In this document: one piece after another, positions 17,587 to 24,919 of the stretch
How the letters are laid out: each line of letters opens with the position of its first letter
Position numbering within the stretch: the first letter of the stretch is position 1
From: Frankia nepalensis
GTDB lineage: Bacteria; Actinomycetota; Actinomycetes; Frankiales; Frankiaceae
Direction: 5' to 3'
Length of the DNA stretch: 59,948 bases
Assembly (NCBI RefSeq): GCF_016786325.1
Contig: NZ_JADWYU010000138.1
Coordinates: forward strand, 1 to 59,948
Translations under genes and position numbers: made by a program
Notes under the pieces: generated by a model
Told to the model about the DNA's origin: nothing
Seen by the model: only the letters and a program-made list of their open reading frames with translations
The model's database searches: none

Positions 17587-17705
17587 CGACAACCTGAGCG
17601 CCTCACGGCAACCTGAAGAACCCGGTACCCCATCCCGGCCGAGGCGCGCGGACTCAGCCCACGGCGGCGGGCCGGCCTCCCGGTCGCCGCGCCGTGCCTG
17701 TCAGG

Positions 17706-18281
17706 TCAGGCGACGCCCGACTTGGCCGCGGCCTTCATGGCCTTCTTGAAGTCGCGTACCTGGATGCGGGTCTCGGGGCTGGTGATATCGGCGACGGAGC
17801 GCAGGCTGCCCTCTTCACCGAACGGCTCGCTCACCTCACGCCACCCGGGTGGCGTGACGCCGAGTTGCTTGCCGAGTAGCGCGACGAAGATCTTCGCCTT
17901 CTGCTGGCCGAACCCGGGAAGCGCGCCGACCTGCCGCAGCAGCTGCCTGCCGTCGGCCGCCGACGTCCACACAGCTGCCGCATCACCGTCATACCTGTCG
18001 ACGATCAACTGGCACAGTGCCTGCACCCGTTTGGCCATCGAGCCGGGAAACCGGTGCAGCGCCGGCACCTGAGAGAAGACCGCCACCAACGCGTCCGGAT
18101 CGAAGGCCGCCAACTCGGCGACATCCAGCGAACGCCCAAGTCGCCTCGTCAGCTCCAGCGGCGCCGCGAACGCCCGCTCCAGCGGGATCTGCTGGTCCAG
18201 CACCATCCCGATCAACAGCGCCAGCGGGTCGTTCGTCAGCAGCTCGTCGGCATCGTCGATCTGACTCAGGTGCAGTCCCAC
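17706..18281 (-). CDS. HhH-GPD-type base excision DNA repair protein
   Basis: This 191-residue protein is of the helix-hairpin-helix glycosylase superfamily. The N-terminal helix LLIGMVLDQQIPLERAFAAP resembles the start of endonuclease III-like folds. The hairpin is LRQVGALPGFGQQKAKIFVALLGKQLGV. The usual catalytic lysine or the conserved aspartate after the hairpin is not clearly present in this short form, so activity is uncertain. Similar short actinobacterial proteins are annotated as base-excision repair proteins. It is convergent with the NERD gene. A broken copy lies at 16080-16345. Confidence 0.85.
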   Translation of the reverse strand: MGLHLSQIDDADELLTNDPLALLIGMVLDQQIPLERAFAAPLELTRRLGRSLDVAELAAFDPDALVAVFSQVPALHRFPGSMAKRVQALCQLIVDRYDGDAAAVWTSAADGRQLLRQVGALPGFGQQKAKIFVALLGKQLGVTPPGWREVSEPFGEEGSLRSVADITSPETRIQVRDFKKAMKAAAKSGVA

Positions 18282-19088
18282 GACACAACCGTAGCCGACG
18301 GCTCCGTGGCGGCCACCACTCCGTAAGTTGGAGCGCCGCGTAGCCCGTAGTCACGACAGGCTCCGTGGTCGTCAACATCCGGTGGTGCTCGGGTCGACCG
18401 CCCGCCGGCTGTCACGCCTCGTTCGTCTTTCGAGAAGCCCAACGACCCGCCGTCTACGGTGAACGGGACCTACGCGCTTCATCGCCCGAGGCGAAACCGC
18501 GGCACCGCCCACGCCAGGGTCACGGCCCGAAAAGTGCCAGCGGGACTATGGCGACATCACCGCGTCGGCGGTCGGCGCGCTCGCCCGCGGCAAGATCCGC
18601 TGCCCGACCACCGGCATCACCAGCCTCGTCCAGGCTGTCCGCGCCCTTCACCTCGACACCACCGACCGAGGTTGAAAAGGCTCTCGGGCATCTCGACGCG
18701 GTGCGCACCGACATCGACGCCCGGGGAAAGGTGTCGCGGGGCGCCGCGTTCGGCCCCGGGCGCGGGCCGAAGATCGGCGGGCCCGGGCGGCTCGTCGGCC
18801 ACCCGGGCCCGGGCGGTCAGAGCTCGCCGCGCGGTCGACAGAACACGGACATCACCTGGGTGGCGTTCACCCCGGTGCTGTCGATGACCGACACGGTGAG
18901 CCGGTTGAGGGTGTTGGGAGCACACGGGCCGTCTCCACTGACAAGCGGGATCGGTGACAGGTCGGTGGGCTCGAAGTCACGATGGAACGAGCCGGCCTCC
19001 TCGCGCGGCGCACCCGTTGCGCGGACCGCTCGTGTGCCAGGTGGCGCGATTCCTCGGGCGGTCCGGAAGGCGATGGCTGGAGGCGAGA
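18282..19088. other. Gene-poor spacer before the sigma factor
   Basis: Apart from the possible remnant at 18463-18675, I see no gene. The antisense and sense frames here are short and low in coding character. Confidence 0.4.
18463..18675 (+). pseudogene. Possible gene remnant, 70 codons, no start
   Basis: A frame with stops at both ends but no proper start encodes RFIARGETAAPPTPG, then RDYGDITASAVGALARGK and IRCPTTGITSLVQAVRALHL, ending in TGA. The mix of hydrophobic and charged residues is protein-like, unlike neighbouring frames. I cannot name the family. It may be the 3' end of a lost gene. Confidence 0.3.
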
Positions 19089-19976
19089 ATGACCGACACG
19101 GTGAAGCCGGACGTCGCGGACGCGGTGCGGGTCTTCGAGGAGCATCGGGGCCGGTTGCGGGCGGTGGCCTACCGGGTGCTGGGGAGTTTCAGCGACGCCG
19201 AGGACGTCGTCCAGGACGCGTGGCTGCGCTGGAACGGCGTGGAGATCGCCACGGTCGACGACCCCGAGGCCTACCTGGTGCGGATCACCACCAGGCTGGC
19301 GATCGACCGGCTGCGCAGCGCCCAGTCACGCCGCGAGTCCTATGTGGGCCCGTGGCTGCCCGAACCCGTACTCACCAGTCCGGATGTCGCCGAGGACGTC
19401 GTCCTGTCGGACTCCGTGTCGACTGCGCTGCTGCTGGTGCTCGAGACCCTGTCGCCGATCGAACGCGCCGTGTTCGTGCTACGAGAGGCGTTCGGCTATC
19501 CGTACGGCACGATCGGGGAGATCGTCGGGCGCAGCGAGGCGACGGCCCGCCAGACCGCCCGCCACGCCCGCGAGCACGTCGAGGCGCGGCGCACCCGTTA
19601 CGACACCGACCTGGCGACCCGGTCGGCGGTGACCGAACGCTTCCTCGCCGCTTCCGCCGGGGGTGACCTCGCGAAGCTCATCGAGGTCCTGGCTCCTGAC
19701 GTCAGCCTCGTCAGCGACGGCGGCGGCCTCGCCCCGGCGCCGCGCAAGGCCATCCATGGCGTGGACCTGGTGGCGCGAGCCCTGGTCACCTTCGCGGGGC
19801 GGATGCCTGAGGAGGCGAACATCCACCTGGTCATGCTCAACGGCGGGCCGGGCATCGTCGTCCGCTCCGGCCTGGCACCGGTGGCGGCGATCAGCCTGCA
19901 CCTGGTGGATGGTGCCGTGCGCACCATCCACCTGGTCAGCAACCCCGAGAAGCTGGCGGGGCTGCGTGACCTGTGA
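19089..19976 (+). CDS. ECF41-type RNA polymerase sigma factor with SnoaL-like C-terminus
   Basis: This 295-residue sigma factor has a sigma-2 region (FEEHRGRLRAVAYRVLGSF, AEDVVQDAWLRW) and a sigma-4 region (LSPIERAVFVLREAFGYPYGTIGEIVGRSEATARQTARHARE). A ~110-residue SnoaL-like extension follows that regulates activity in cis. The three ECF41 hallmarks are all visible: WLPEP between the sigma domains, DGGG in the extension and NPEKL near the C-terminus. ECF41 factors normally sit beside a carboxymuconolactone decarboxylase, oxidoreductase or epimerase target. Here the convergent neighbour 17 bases away is an oxidoreductase with a matching promoter. ATG 19089 was chosen from domain start. Confidence 0.93.
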   Translation: MTDTVKPDVADAVRVFEEHRGRLRAVAYRVLGSFSDAEDVVQDAWLRWNGVEIATVDDPEAYLVRITTRLAIDRLRSAQSRRESYVGPWLPEPVLTSPDVAEDVVLSDSVSTALLLVLETLSPIERAVFVLREAFGYPYGTIGEIVGRSEATARQTARHAREHVEARRTRYDTDLATRSAVTERFLAASAGGDLAKLIEVLAPDVSLVSDGGGLAPAPRKAIHGVDLVARALVTFAGRMPEEANIHLVMLNGGPGIVVRSGLAPVAAISLHLVDGAVRTIHLVSNPEKLAGLRDL

Positions 19977-19993
19977 CCGCCGCCGTCCGGAGC

Positions 19994-21202
19994 TCACGCG
20001 GCGGGGAGACGGCGCGCCGCTCGTCCGCCGCGGCTCGACATCGCCGCCGCGGGCAGCGGCACCCGCCGCGCGAGACGGTAGGTCGAGCGCGGGCTGCTGG
20101 TGACCGTCTCCTTGTAGCGGACGGCGGCCCGGCCGCGCAGGTACCAGCGGCGAGGGGTGTCGTCCGCGTGGGTGAACTGGATGACCGCGTCGCGTCGGCC
20201 GAGACTCACCGGCTGATGGAGGTAGCCGAAGCGGAACGGCCTGGCCTCGCGGCCCCGCATCCGCCGCGCGATCGAGGCGGCGGCGTGTGCCCCGGTGGGG
20301 ATCCCGCTCTGGCAGGTGCCGTGGATGACACCCCAGGCCTGATGGATCGCGGCCGCGTCGCCGATGGCGTAGATCGCCGGATCGCTGACCGCGCGCAGCG
20401 TCTCGTCCACCACGATCCGGCCCGTCGCGTCGACGGTCAGGCCCGCCTCGGCGGCCAGCGGCGAGGCCCGGAAGCCCGTCGTCCACAGCACCGCGTCCGC
20501 CGGGACGATCTCGTCGCCCAGCTCCACACCGTCGGGAAGCACCTTGGTGATCTCCACCCCGGCCCGGACCTCGACGCCGAGGCGGTCGAGCGCCCGCTGG
20601 ACGTGGGCGCGGGCACGCGGGCCCATCATGGCGGCGGGCTCGTTCCGGCCGAGCAGGATGACGTGGATGCCCGGGTAGGACTCGGCGATCTCAGTGGCCG
20701 CCTCGAGCCCGGTGAGGCCGGCCCCGCCCACCGCCACGGTGCCGGTGCCGATCTGGGCCAGCCGGCCCGCGAGCCGCGCCGCCTCCGTCGGGCTGTTCAA
20801 CGTGTGCGCGTGCAGGCTGGCGCCGGGGACCGGATCGGTGTCGGCCGCGCTACCGGTCGCATACACCAGCGTGTCGTAGGGCACCGGCAGGGGCCCCTGC
20901 GCGGTGTCGACGTGCAGCACCCGGCCGGCCCGGTCGATCCGCGTCGCCCATCCCTGGACGAACTCGATGCCGGCGGGCTCGACGAGGCTCGGAATGTCGA
21001 TCTCGGCCATCCGCTGGGCGGTCGCGATCTGGTGCATCCGCAGCCGCTCGGTGAACCGTGCCGACGGGTTGACCAGCACCACCTTCCCGCCGAGCCGGCG
21101 GGTGCGGCGGGCGACTCCCAGCGCACCCATCAGGCCGGTGTAGCCGGCGCCGAGAACCACGATCCGGTGCTGCTGCCGCGTCGCCCTGCCTCTGCCTGCC
21201 AT
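19994..21202 (-). CDS. FAD-dependent NAD(P)H oxidoreductase (NDH-2-like)
   Basis: This 402-residue pyridine nucleotide-disulfide family flavoprotein has an FAD-binding motif HRIVVLGAGYTGLMGAL at the N-terminus. The NAD(P)H-binding motif VAVGGAGLTGLEAATE lies near the middle, and the flavin-contact motif YAIGDAAAI at about residue 300. The architecture resembles type II NADH dehydrogenases and related quinone reductases, but the C-terminal membrane-binding helices are not obvious. It is the probable target of the adjacent ECF41 sigma factor: a TTTCACG-16-CGTC promoter lies upstream on its strand. The electron acceptor is unknown. Confidence 0.9.
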   Translation of the reverse strand: MAGRGRATRQQHRIVVLGAGYTGLMGALGVARRTRRLGGKVVLVNPSARFTERLRMHQIATAQRMAEIDIPSLVEPAGIEFVQGWATRIDRAGRVLHVDTAQGPLPVPYDTLVYATGSAADTDPVPGASLHAHTLNSPTEAARLAGRLAQIGTGTVAVGGAGLTGLEAATEIAESYPGIHVILLGRNEPAAMMGPRARAHVQRALDRLGVEVRAGVEITKVLPDGVELGDEIVPADAVLWTTGFRASPLAAEAGLTVDATGRIVVDETLRAVSDPAIYAIGDAAAIHQAWGVIHGTCQSGIPTGAHAAASIARRMRGREARPFRFGYLHQPVSLGRRDAVIQFTHADDTPRRWYLRGRAAVRYKETVTSSPRSTYRLARRVPLPAAAMSSRGGRAARRLPAA

Positions 21203-21253
21203 GATCGACTCCTTCGTCGCGCGCCGCCCGTTGTCGGGCGGCTTCGACTCACG

Positions 21254-21280
21254 GACGAGACAGCCGGGCAGGACGTGAAA
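21254..21280 (-). promoter_or_regulatory. Candidate ECF41-dependent promoter of the oxidoreductase
   Basis: On the minus strand TTTCACG (21274-21280) is followed by a 16-base spacer and CGTC (21254-21257). Known ECF41 promoters have TGTCACA and CGTC at similar spacing. It lies about 50 bases upstream of the oxidoreductase start. Confidence 0.5.
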
Positions 21281-21289
21281 ACAGGGCGC

Positions 21290-21326
21290 GTGACCTGCAT
21301 CACGATGGAAGGGTGACCTGCGTCAT
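21290..21326. promoter_or_regulatory. Two CRP/FNR-type half-palindromic sites
   Basis: GTGACCTGCATCAC (21290-21303) is a perfect GTGA-N6-TCAC site. GTGACCTGCGTCAT (21313-21326) repeats it with one outer mismatch, 23 bases on. The sites lie just upstream of the candidate oxidoreductase promoter and could serve it or the PhyH gene on the other side. Confidence 0.5.
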
Positions 21327-21643
21327 GGTCGTGGGAGCGGGCGGCCCGTCCGCGGCCGGCAGGACGCGGCCGAGCCGGGCATCGTGATGATGCGCTGGCA
21401 GGCCAGCCACCCTTCCCCCCTTTTTGGCCCTGCCTGCTGTCCGATGACCGGCGGATGGGGACCGCGGAGGGTGGCTGGCATACCGGTGCCGATCGCGTGC
21501 GTCGTCGGCATCCGCGTCGTGCGGCCTCGAGGCTAACGCGGTGATGTTTGCGACGTGCCACATCCACCCACAGGGCCGGGCGATCAAGGGTGCCGGCGTC
21601 GGCGAAAACCCTTTGAGTGATCGTGCCCGGCCGGCCAGGATCG

Positions 21644-22450
21644 GTGGCCGAGGTGATGGCCGCCGTGGCGACGTTGACCGACGAAGAGATCCAGAGATTC
21701 ATCGACGAGGGCTTCGTCCATGTGCGCGAGGCGTTCCCGAGGGCGTTGGCCGACGAATGTCGTTCGATCCTGTGGCGGATGACCGGCCTCGATCCCGACG
21801 ACCCGGCGAGCTGGACACACCCCGTCGTCCGCATCGACGGCAGCGGGGAGAAACCGTTCCGGCAGGCCGCCAACACACCGCGGCTGCACGACGCCTACGA
21901 CCAGCTCGTCGGGGCGGGCCGGTGGCGGCCACGCACCGGCCTCGGCACCTTCCCCATCCGTTTTCCCCATCCGGACGACCCGGGCGACGCCGGCTGGCAC
22001 ATGGACGGCGGCTATCTGCCGGACGGCGAGACGTGGTTCTGGTTGAACATCCGGTCCCGCGGCCGCGCTCTGCTGATGCTTTTCCTGTTCTCCGACGTCG
22101 GCTCGGAGGACGCACCGACACGCATCAAGATCGGATCACACCTGGACGTTCCACCGTTCCTGGCGGCCGGGGGCGAGGAGGGCCGAAACGGGCTGGCGGT
22201 GTGCAGGGAGATGGACGAGGCCGGAAAACTCGACAGCCCTGACCGTCCGCTGGCTCTCGCGACCGGCCAGGCCGGTGACGTGTACCTCTGCCATCCCTTT
22301 CTGATCCACGCCGCGCAACGGCACCGTGGCTCCGTTCCGCGTTTCATCGCCCAGCCGCCGCTGGACCCGGCGTGCCTTCTCGATCTGGACCGCGCCGACG
22401 GCTCCTACTCCCCGGTCGAACTCGCCGTCCGGCGGGGTCTTACCGGCTGA
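21644..22450 (+). CDS. Phytanoyl-CoA dioxygenase (PhyH) family protein
   Basis: This is a cupin-fold Fe(II)/2-oxoglutarate oxygenase. The facial triad is visible as HxD in AGWHMDGGYLPDGETWF and the distal His in CHPFLIHAAQRHRG; the following arginine RFIAQPPL can bind 2-oxoglutarate. About 268 residues is normal for bacterial members, which hydroxylate lipids, antibiotics, osmolytes or halogenated compounds. The start is uncertain among GTG 21617, GTG 21644 (AGGA upstream) and ATG 21656. It stands alone, followed by the convergent LysR gene. The substrate is unknown. Confidence 0.87.
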   Translation: MAEVMAAVATLTDEEIQRFIDEGFVHVREAFPRALADECRSILWRMTGLDPDDPASWTHPVVRIDGSGEKPFRQAANTPRLHDAYDQLVGAGRWRPRTGLGTFPIRFPHPDDPGDAGWHMDGGYLPDGETWFWLNIRSRGRALLMLFLFSDVGSEDAPTRIKIGSHLDVPPFLAAGGEEGRNGLAVCREMDEAGKLDSPDRPLALATGQAGDVYLCHPFLIHAAQRHRGSVPRFIAQPPLDPACLLDLDRADGSYSPVELAVRRGLTG

Positions 22451-22522
22451 GACGCCGACTGCCTGGAGTCCGGCCACGGGGTCGCGCCGACCGGGCGCCG
22501 CGGCCCGACGGATTCCTCGTCC

Positions 22523-23497
22523 TCACCTGGGCGGCTGGCCGGAGGCGAGCGCCGTGGCGAGGTCGATGAAGTCACGGGCAGGCGCGGGCAGGGCGGCCGA
22601 GTTCCAGGCGATGGCGACGTCCGAGCCGGGAATGTCCGCGACCTCGACGAACACCAGGCCGGGCCATCGCTGCGCGCGGGCGATCGAGGCGGGGACCAGT
22701 CCGACCGCCTGGCCGGCGCGGGCCGCGTCGAGCAGATCATCCAAGGTGTGGCCCCGCGCGCCGAACCGCGCCGGCCTGGTACGTCGCTCGTTCACCCGCC
22801 AGAACGCGCACCAGACGGGGTCCGACGCGACGACGTCGATCCACGGCAGATCGGCGATCTCCTCGAACCCGACGCTCTGCCTGGTCGAGAGCGGATGACC
22901 ATCCCAGAGGGCCACGAACCTCGGCTCGGTGGCCACCACGATCAGATCCAGCCCCGCGCTGGTGAACGGCGGCCGCACGATCGCGACGTCGCTCAGGTGG
23001 GTGCGCAGGCCGCCAGTCGGATCCTCCAGGCCATAGTGCTTCGTCACGACGCGGACACCGGGGTGCCGTCCGGCGTAGGCGTGCAGCAGTCTCGGCGTGA
23101 TCTCGACCGCCGCGGTGGCGGCCAGCCCGATCCGCAGGCTGGCGCCACCGCTGGCGGCGAGGTCGTCCGCGGCGGTCGCGCAGCGCTCCGCGACGGCGAG
23201 CAGGTCACGGGCGTAGGGCAGCCACCTGGACCCGCGCTCGGTCAGCGCCACGGCGCGGGTGGAGCGCTCGAACAGGTCGAACCCGACGTGCGACTCGAGC
23301 CGCGCGATCGCGCTGCTGAGCGACTGCTGGGCGACGTTGAGGCGCCGCGCCGCGCGGGTGAAGTTCAGCTCCTCGGCGACGGCCACGAAGTAGCTGAGCT
23401 GACGGAGGTCGAACCGCGCCGCGACGGACCGCGGCGATGATCTACCGACGGCCGCTGTGGGGCTACCGAAAACTTCTGTTTCCCCTGCTGTGGGCAC
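22523..23497 (-). CDS. LysR family transcriptional regulator
   Basis: This is a typical LysR protein: winged helix FDLRQLSYFVAVAEELNFTRAARRLNVAQQSLSSAIARLE, then a two-lobed effector-binding domain (SLRIGLAATAAVEITPRLL onwards). With the GTG at 23497 there is a ~28-residue extension before the conserved FDLRQL; a later start is possible. The regulator is divergent from a truncated haemoglobin gene (64 bases) and convergent with the PhyH gene, either of which could be its target. Confidence 0.92.
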   Translation of the reverse strand: MPTAGETEVFGSPTAAVGRSSPRSVAARFDLRQLSYFVAVAEELNFTRAARRLNVAQQSLSSAIARLESHVGFDLFERSTRAVALTERGSRWLPYARDLLAVAERCATAADDLAASGGASLRIGLAATAAVEITPRLLHAYAGRHPGVRVVTKHYGLEDPTGGLRTHLSDVAIVRPPFTSAGLDLIVVATEPRFVALWDGHPLSTRQSVGFEEIADLPWIDVVASDPVWCAFWRVNERRTRPARFGARGHTLDDLLDAARAGQAVGLVPASIARAQRWPGLVFVEVADIPGSDVAIAWNSAALPAPARDFIDLATALASGQPPR

Positions 23498-23561
23498 CGC
23501 TCTAGCGTTTCACGCAGTCGATGCGCGGGACAGCGCATGCTGGGCGATGGGATCCCACACC

Positions 23562-24008
23562 ATGGCAGAAACGCTGTACGAGCACGCCGGCGGTGATGCC
23601 GCCCTGCACCGGCTTGAGGAGCTGTTCTACCAGAAGGCGCTCGCCGATCCGGTGTTGAGCAAGCTCTTCCCTGAGCCCGTGCCGACCCATGTCGACCGTC
23701 TCACCTGGTTCACCGGGGAATCGTTCGGCGGCCCCGACCGCTTCAGCCGCGAGGTCGGTTTCCAGTATCTGATCGACGTGCACCGGCATCTCCAGATCAC
23801 CGACGAGCAGCGGGAACGGTTCGTCGAGGCATACCTCCAAGCGCTCGACGAGGCCGACCTGCCCGACGACGCCCCCTTCCGCGCGGCGGTGCGCGAGCAC
23901 ATCGAGTTCGGCGCGCGGGTCGCCCAGCAGAACTCCTGGGCCGCCACCGACGCCGAGCTGCACCCGATCCGCGAGGTGCCCCGCTGGCAGTGGAGCCCGG
24001 ACGGCTGA
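23562..24008 (+). CDS. Truncated haemoglobin (2/2 globin)
   Basis: This 148-residue haem protein starts AETLYEHAGGDAALHRLEELFYQKALADPVLSKLFP, the typical truncated-globin opening. The E-helix region is RLTWFTGESFGGPDRFS, and the proximal histidine lies in YLIDVHRHLQITDEQRERF. The features suggest group II, but I cannot exclude a divergent group. Such globins bind O2 or NO and often protect from nitrosative stress. ATG 23562 was chosen as the first methionine next to the conserved domain; 23547 is an alternative. It is divergent from a LysR regulator. A PPOX frame without a stop runs antisense through it. Confidence 0.9.
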   Translation: MAETLYEHAGGDAALHRLEELFYQKALADPVLSKLFPEPVPTHVDRLTWFTGESFGGPDRFSREVGFQYLIDVHRHLQITDEQRERFVEAYLQALDEADLPDDAPFRAAVREHIEFGARVAQQNSWAATDAELHPIREVPRWQWSPDG

Positions 24009-24529
24009 CCACCCGAATCCCGCCCTCCGCGCCGGGGACGAGATCGGCGACCTGAGCGGTAGCAAGGACCTCTGGACCGCCGAAACGGCTCACCTCGATG
24101 GCGCGCGTCGGGGCACGCCCCGCCGCGCCGGTCGGCGATGTCGCGTACGTGCAGGCCGGGCTGGTCGGGATCGACGTTGTAGGCGATCACGCGCGCCGGG
24201 CGAATCCGGATGATCTCGGGAGCGAGGTGCGGGTCCGCGGGCAGGTGAGTGGCCGTCTCGGCGATGCCGCGGATCTCCAGGAAGTGCGCGCCCTGAGCAG
24301 TCGGCTCGGTCACCTCGTCGACCACGAACGCGACCCGCGGACGTGCCTGGACGTTGCGGTATTTCGCGCTGCTGGCCATCGCGTACCCCGCGATGTCGAT
24401 CGTTTCCAGAGCAACGTTGTAGGTGAAGCCGAGCGGCTTCACCTGCGGCGTGCCGTCCGGGCCAATGGTGGACAGGTGGCCCCGTTCCTGCCGGGTCAGG
24501 AACCGGTACTCGGCATCAGTGAGGATCAT
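23627..24529 (-). CDS. PPOX-class flavin/F420 oxidoreductase with read-through C-terminus
   Basis: Residues 1-~137 form a split-barrel pyridoxamine-phosphate-oxidase-like domain: MILTDAEYRFLTRQERGHLSTIGPDG, then VAFVVDEV, FLEIRGIAET and the family's end motif RIRPARVIAYNVDPDQPG. Relatives bind FMN or F420 and are ~130-145 residues long. Here no stop follows; the frame stays open for ~165 more codons, which are low-complexity and lie antisense to the haemoglobin gene (23627-24008). The functional domain is therefore 24110-24529. The original stop was probably lost by mutation or frameshift, or a sequencing error is present. Confidence 0.7.
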   Translation of the reverse strand: MILTDAEYRFLTRQERGHLSTIGPDGTPQVKPLGFTYNVALETIDIAGYAMASSAKYRNVQARPRVAFVVDEVTEPTAQGAHFLEIRGIAETATHLPADPHLAPEIIRIRPARVIAYNVDPDQPGLHVRDIADRRGGACPDARHRGEPFRRSRGPCYRSGRRSRPRRGGRDSGGQPSGLHCQRGTSRIGCSSASVAAQEFCWATRAPNSMCSRTAARKGASSGRSASSSAWRYASTNRSRCSSVIWRCRCTSIRYWKPTSRLKRSGPPNDSPVNQVRRSTWVGTGSGKSLLNTGSASAFW

Positions 24530-24634
24530 GTGACCGAGGCTAGGACCTCACGCCAGCTTGAGGTCAAAGGTCACCGCGCGGCAGCTCGGCCGCTGGCGCC
24601 GCCGAGCCGCCCCGCGGGACGTGTCTCGGGCTCG

Positions 24635-24919
24635 TCACTGGATGGGCGAGTCCGATGGTGGCAGCTGGAACGATCTCTCGGGCTCGACCGCCTTCACGCC
24701 CTCGACGTTCGCCAGTGACCGTGAGTCGGTGCCCGCTATCGATCCGGTGATCACTCCTATGTCGTCGAGGGCCTGGTCGATGTGCATGCCGTTGGCCCGC
24801 AGCGCGGCGGAAACCTCCGCGATTCTGGTCAGATACGCGTCGTCGACGGTGACGATCACACCGATGTCCTCCACCGGCTGACGGTACCCATCGTCCGGGT
24901 GTTCCACAGCCGACGGCAC
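24635..24919 (-). CDS. Small I9-like protein paired with the subtilase
   Basis: This is a 94-residue cytoplasmic protein. The pattern GVIVTVDDAYLTRIAEVSAALRANG followed by VEGVKAVEPERSFQLPPSD resembles the ferredoxin-like fold of peptidase inhibitor I9 / subtilisin propeptides, with the typical 'V..V..V.pe' ending. The GTG start directly abuts the TAG stop of the subtilase gene, so the pair must be co-translated. I infer it inhibits or helps fold the neighbouring protease in trans. The assignment rests on pattern and context. Confidence 0.65.
   Translation of the reverse strand: MPSAVEHPDDGYRQPVEDIGVIVTVDDAYLTRIAEVSAALRANGMHIDQALDDIGVITGSIAGTDSRSLANVEGVKAVEPERSFQLPPSDSPIQ

Noticed and set aside
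19973-21316. Plus-strand open frame of 447 codons
   Set aside because: It is antisense to the FAD oxidoreductase; low-complexity translation.
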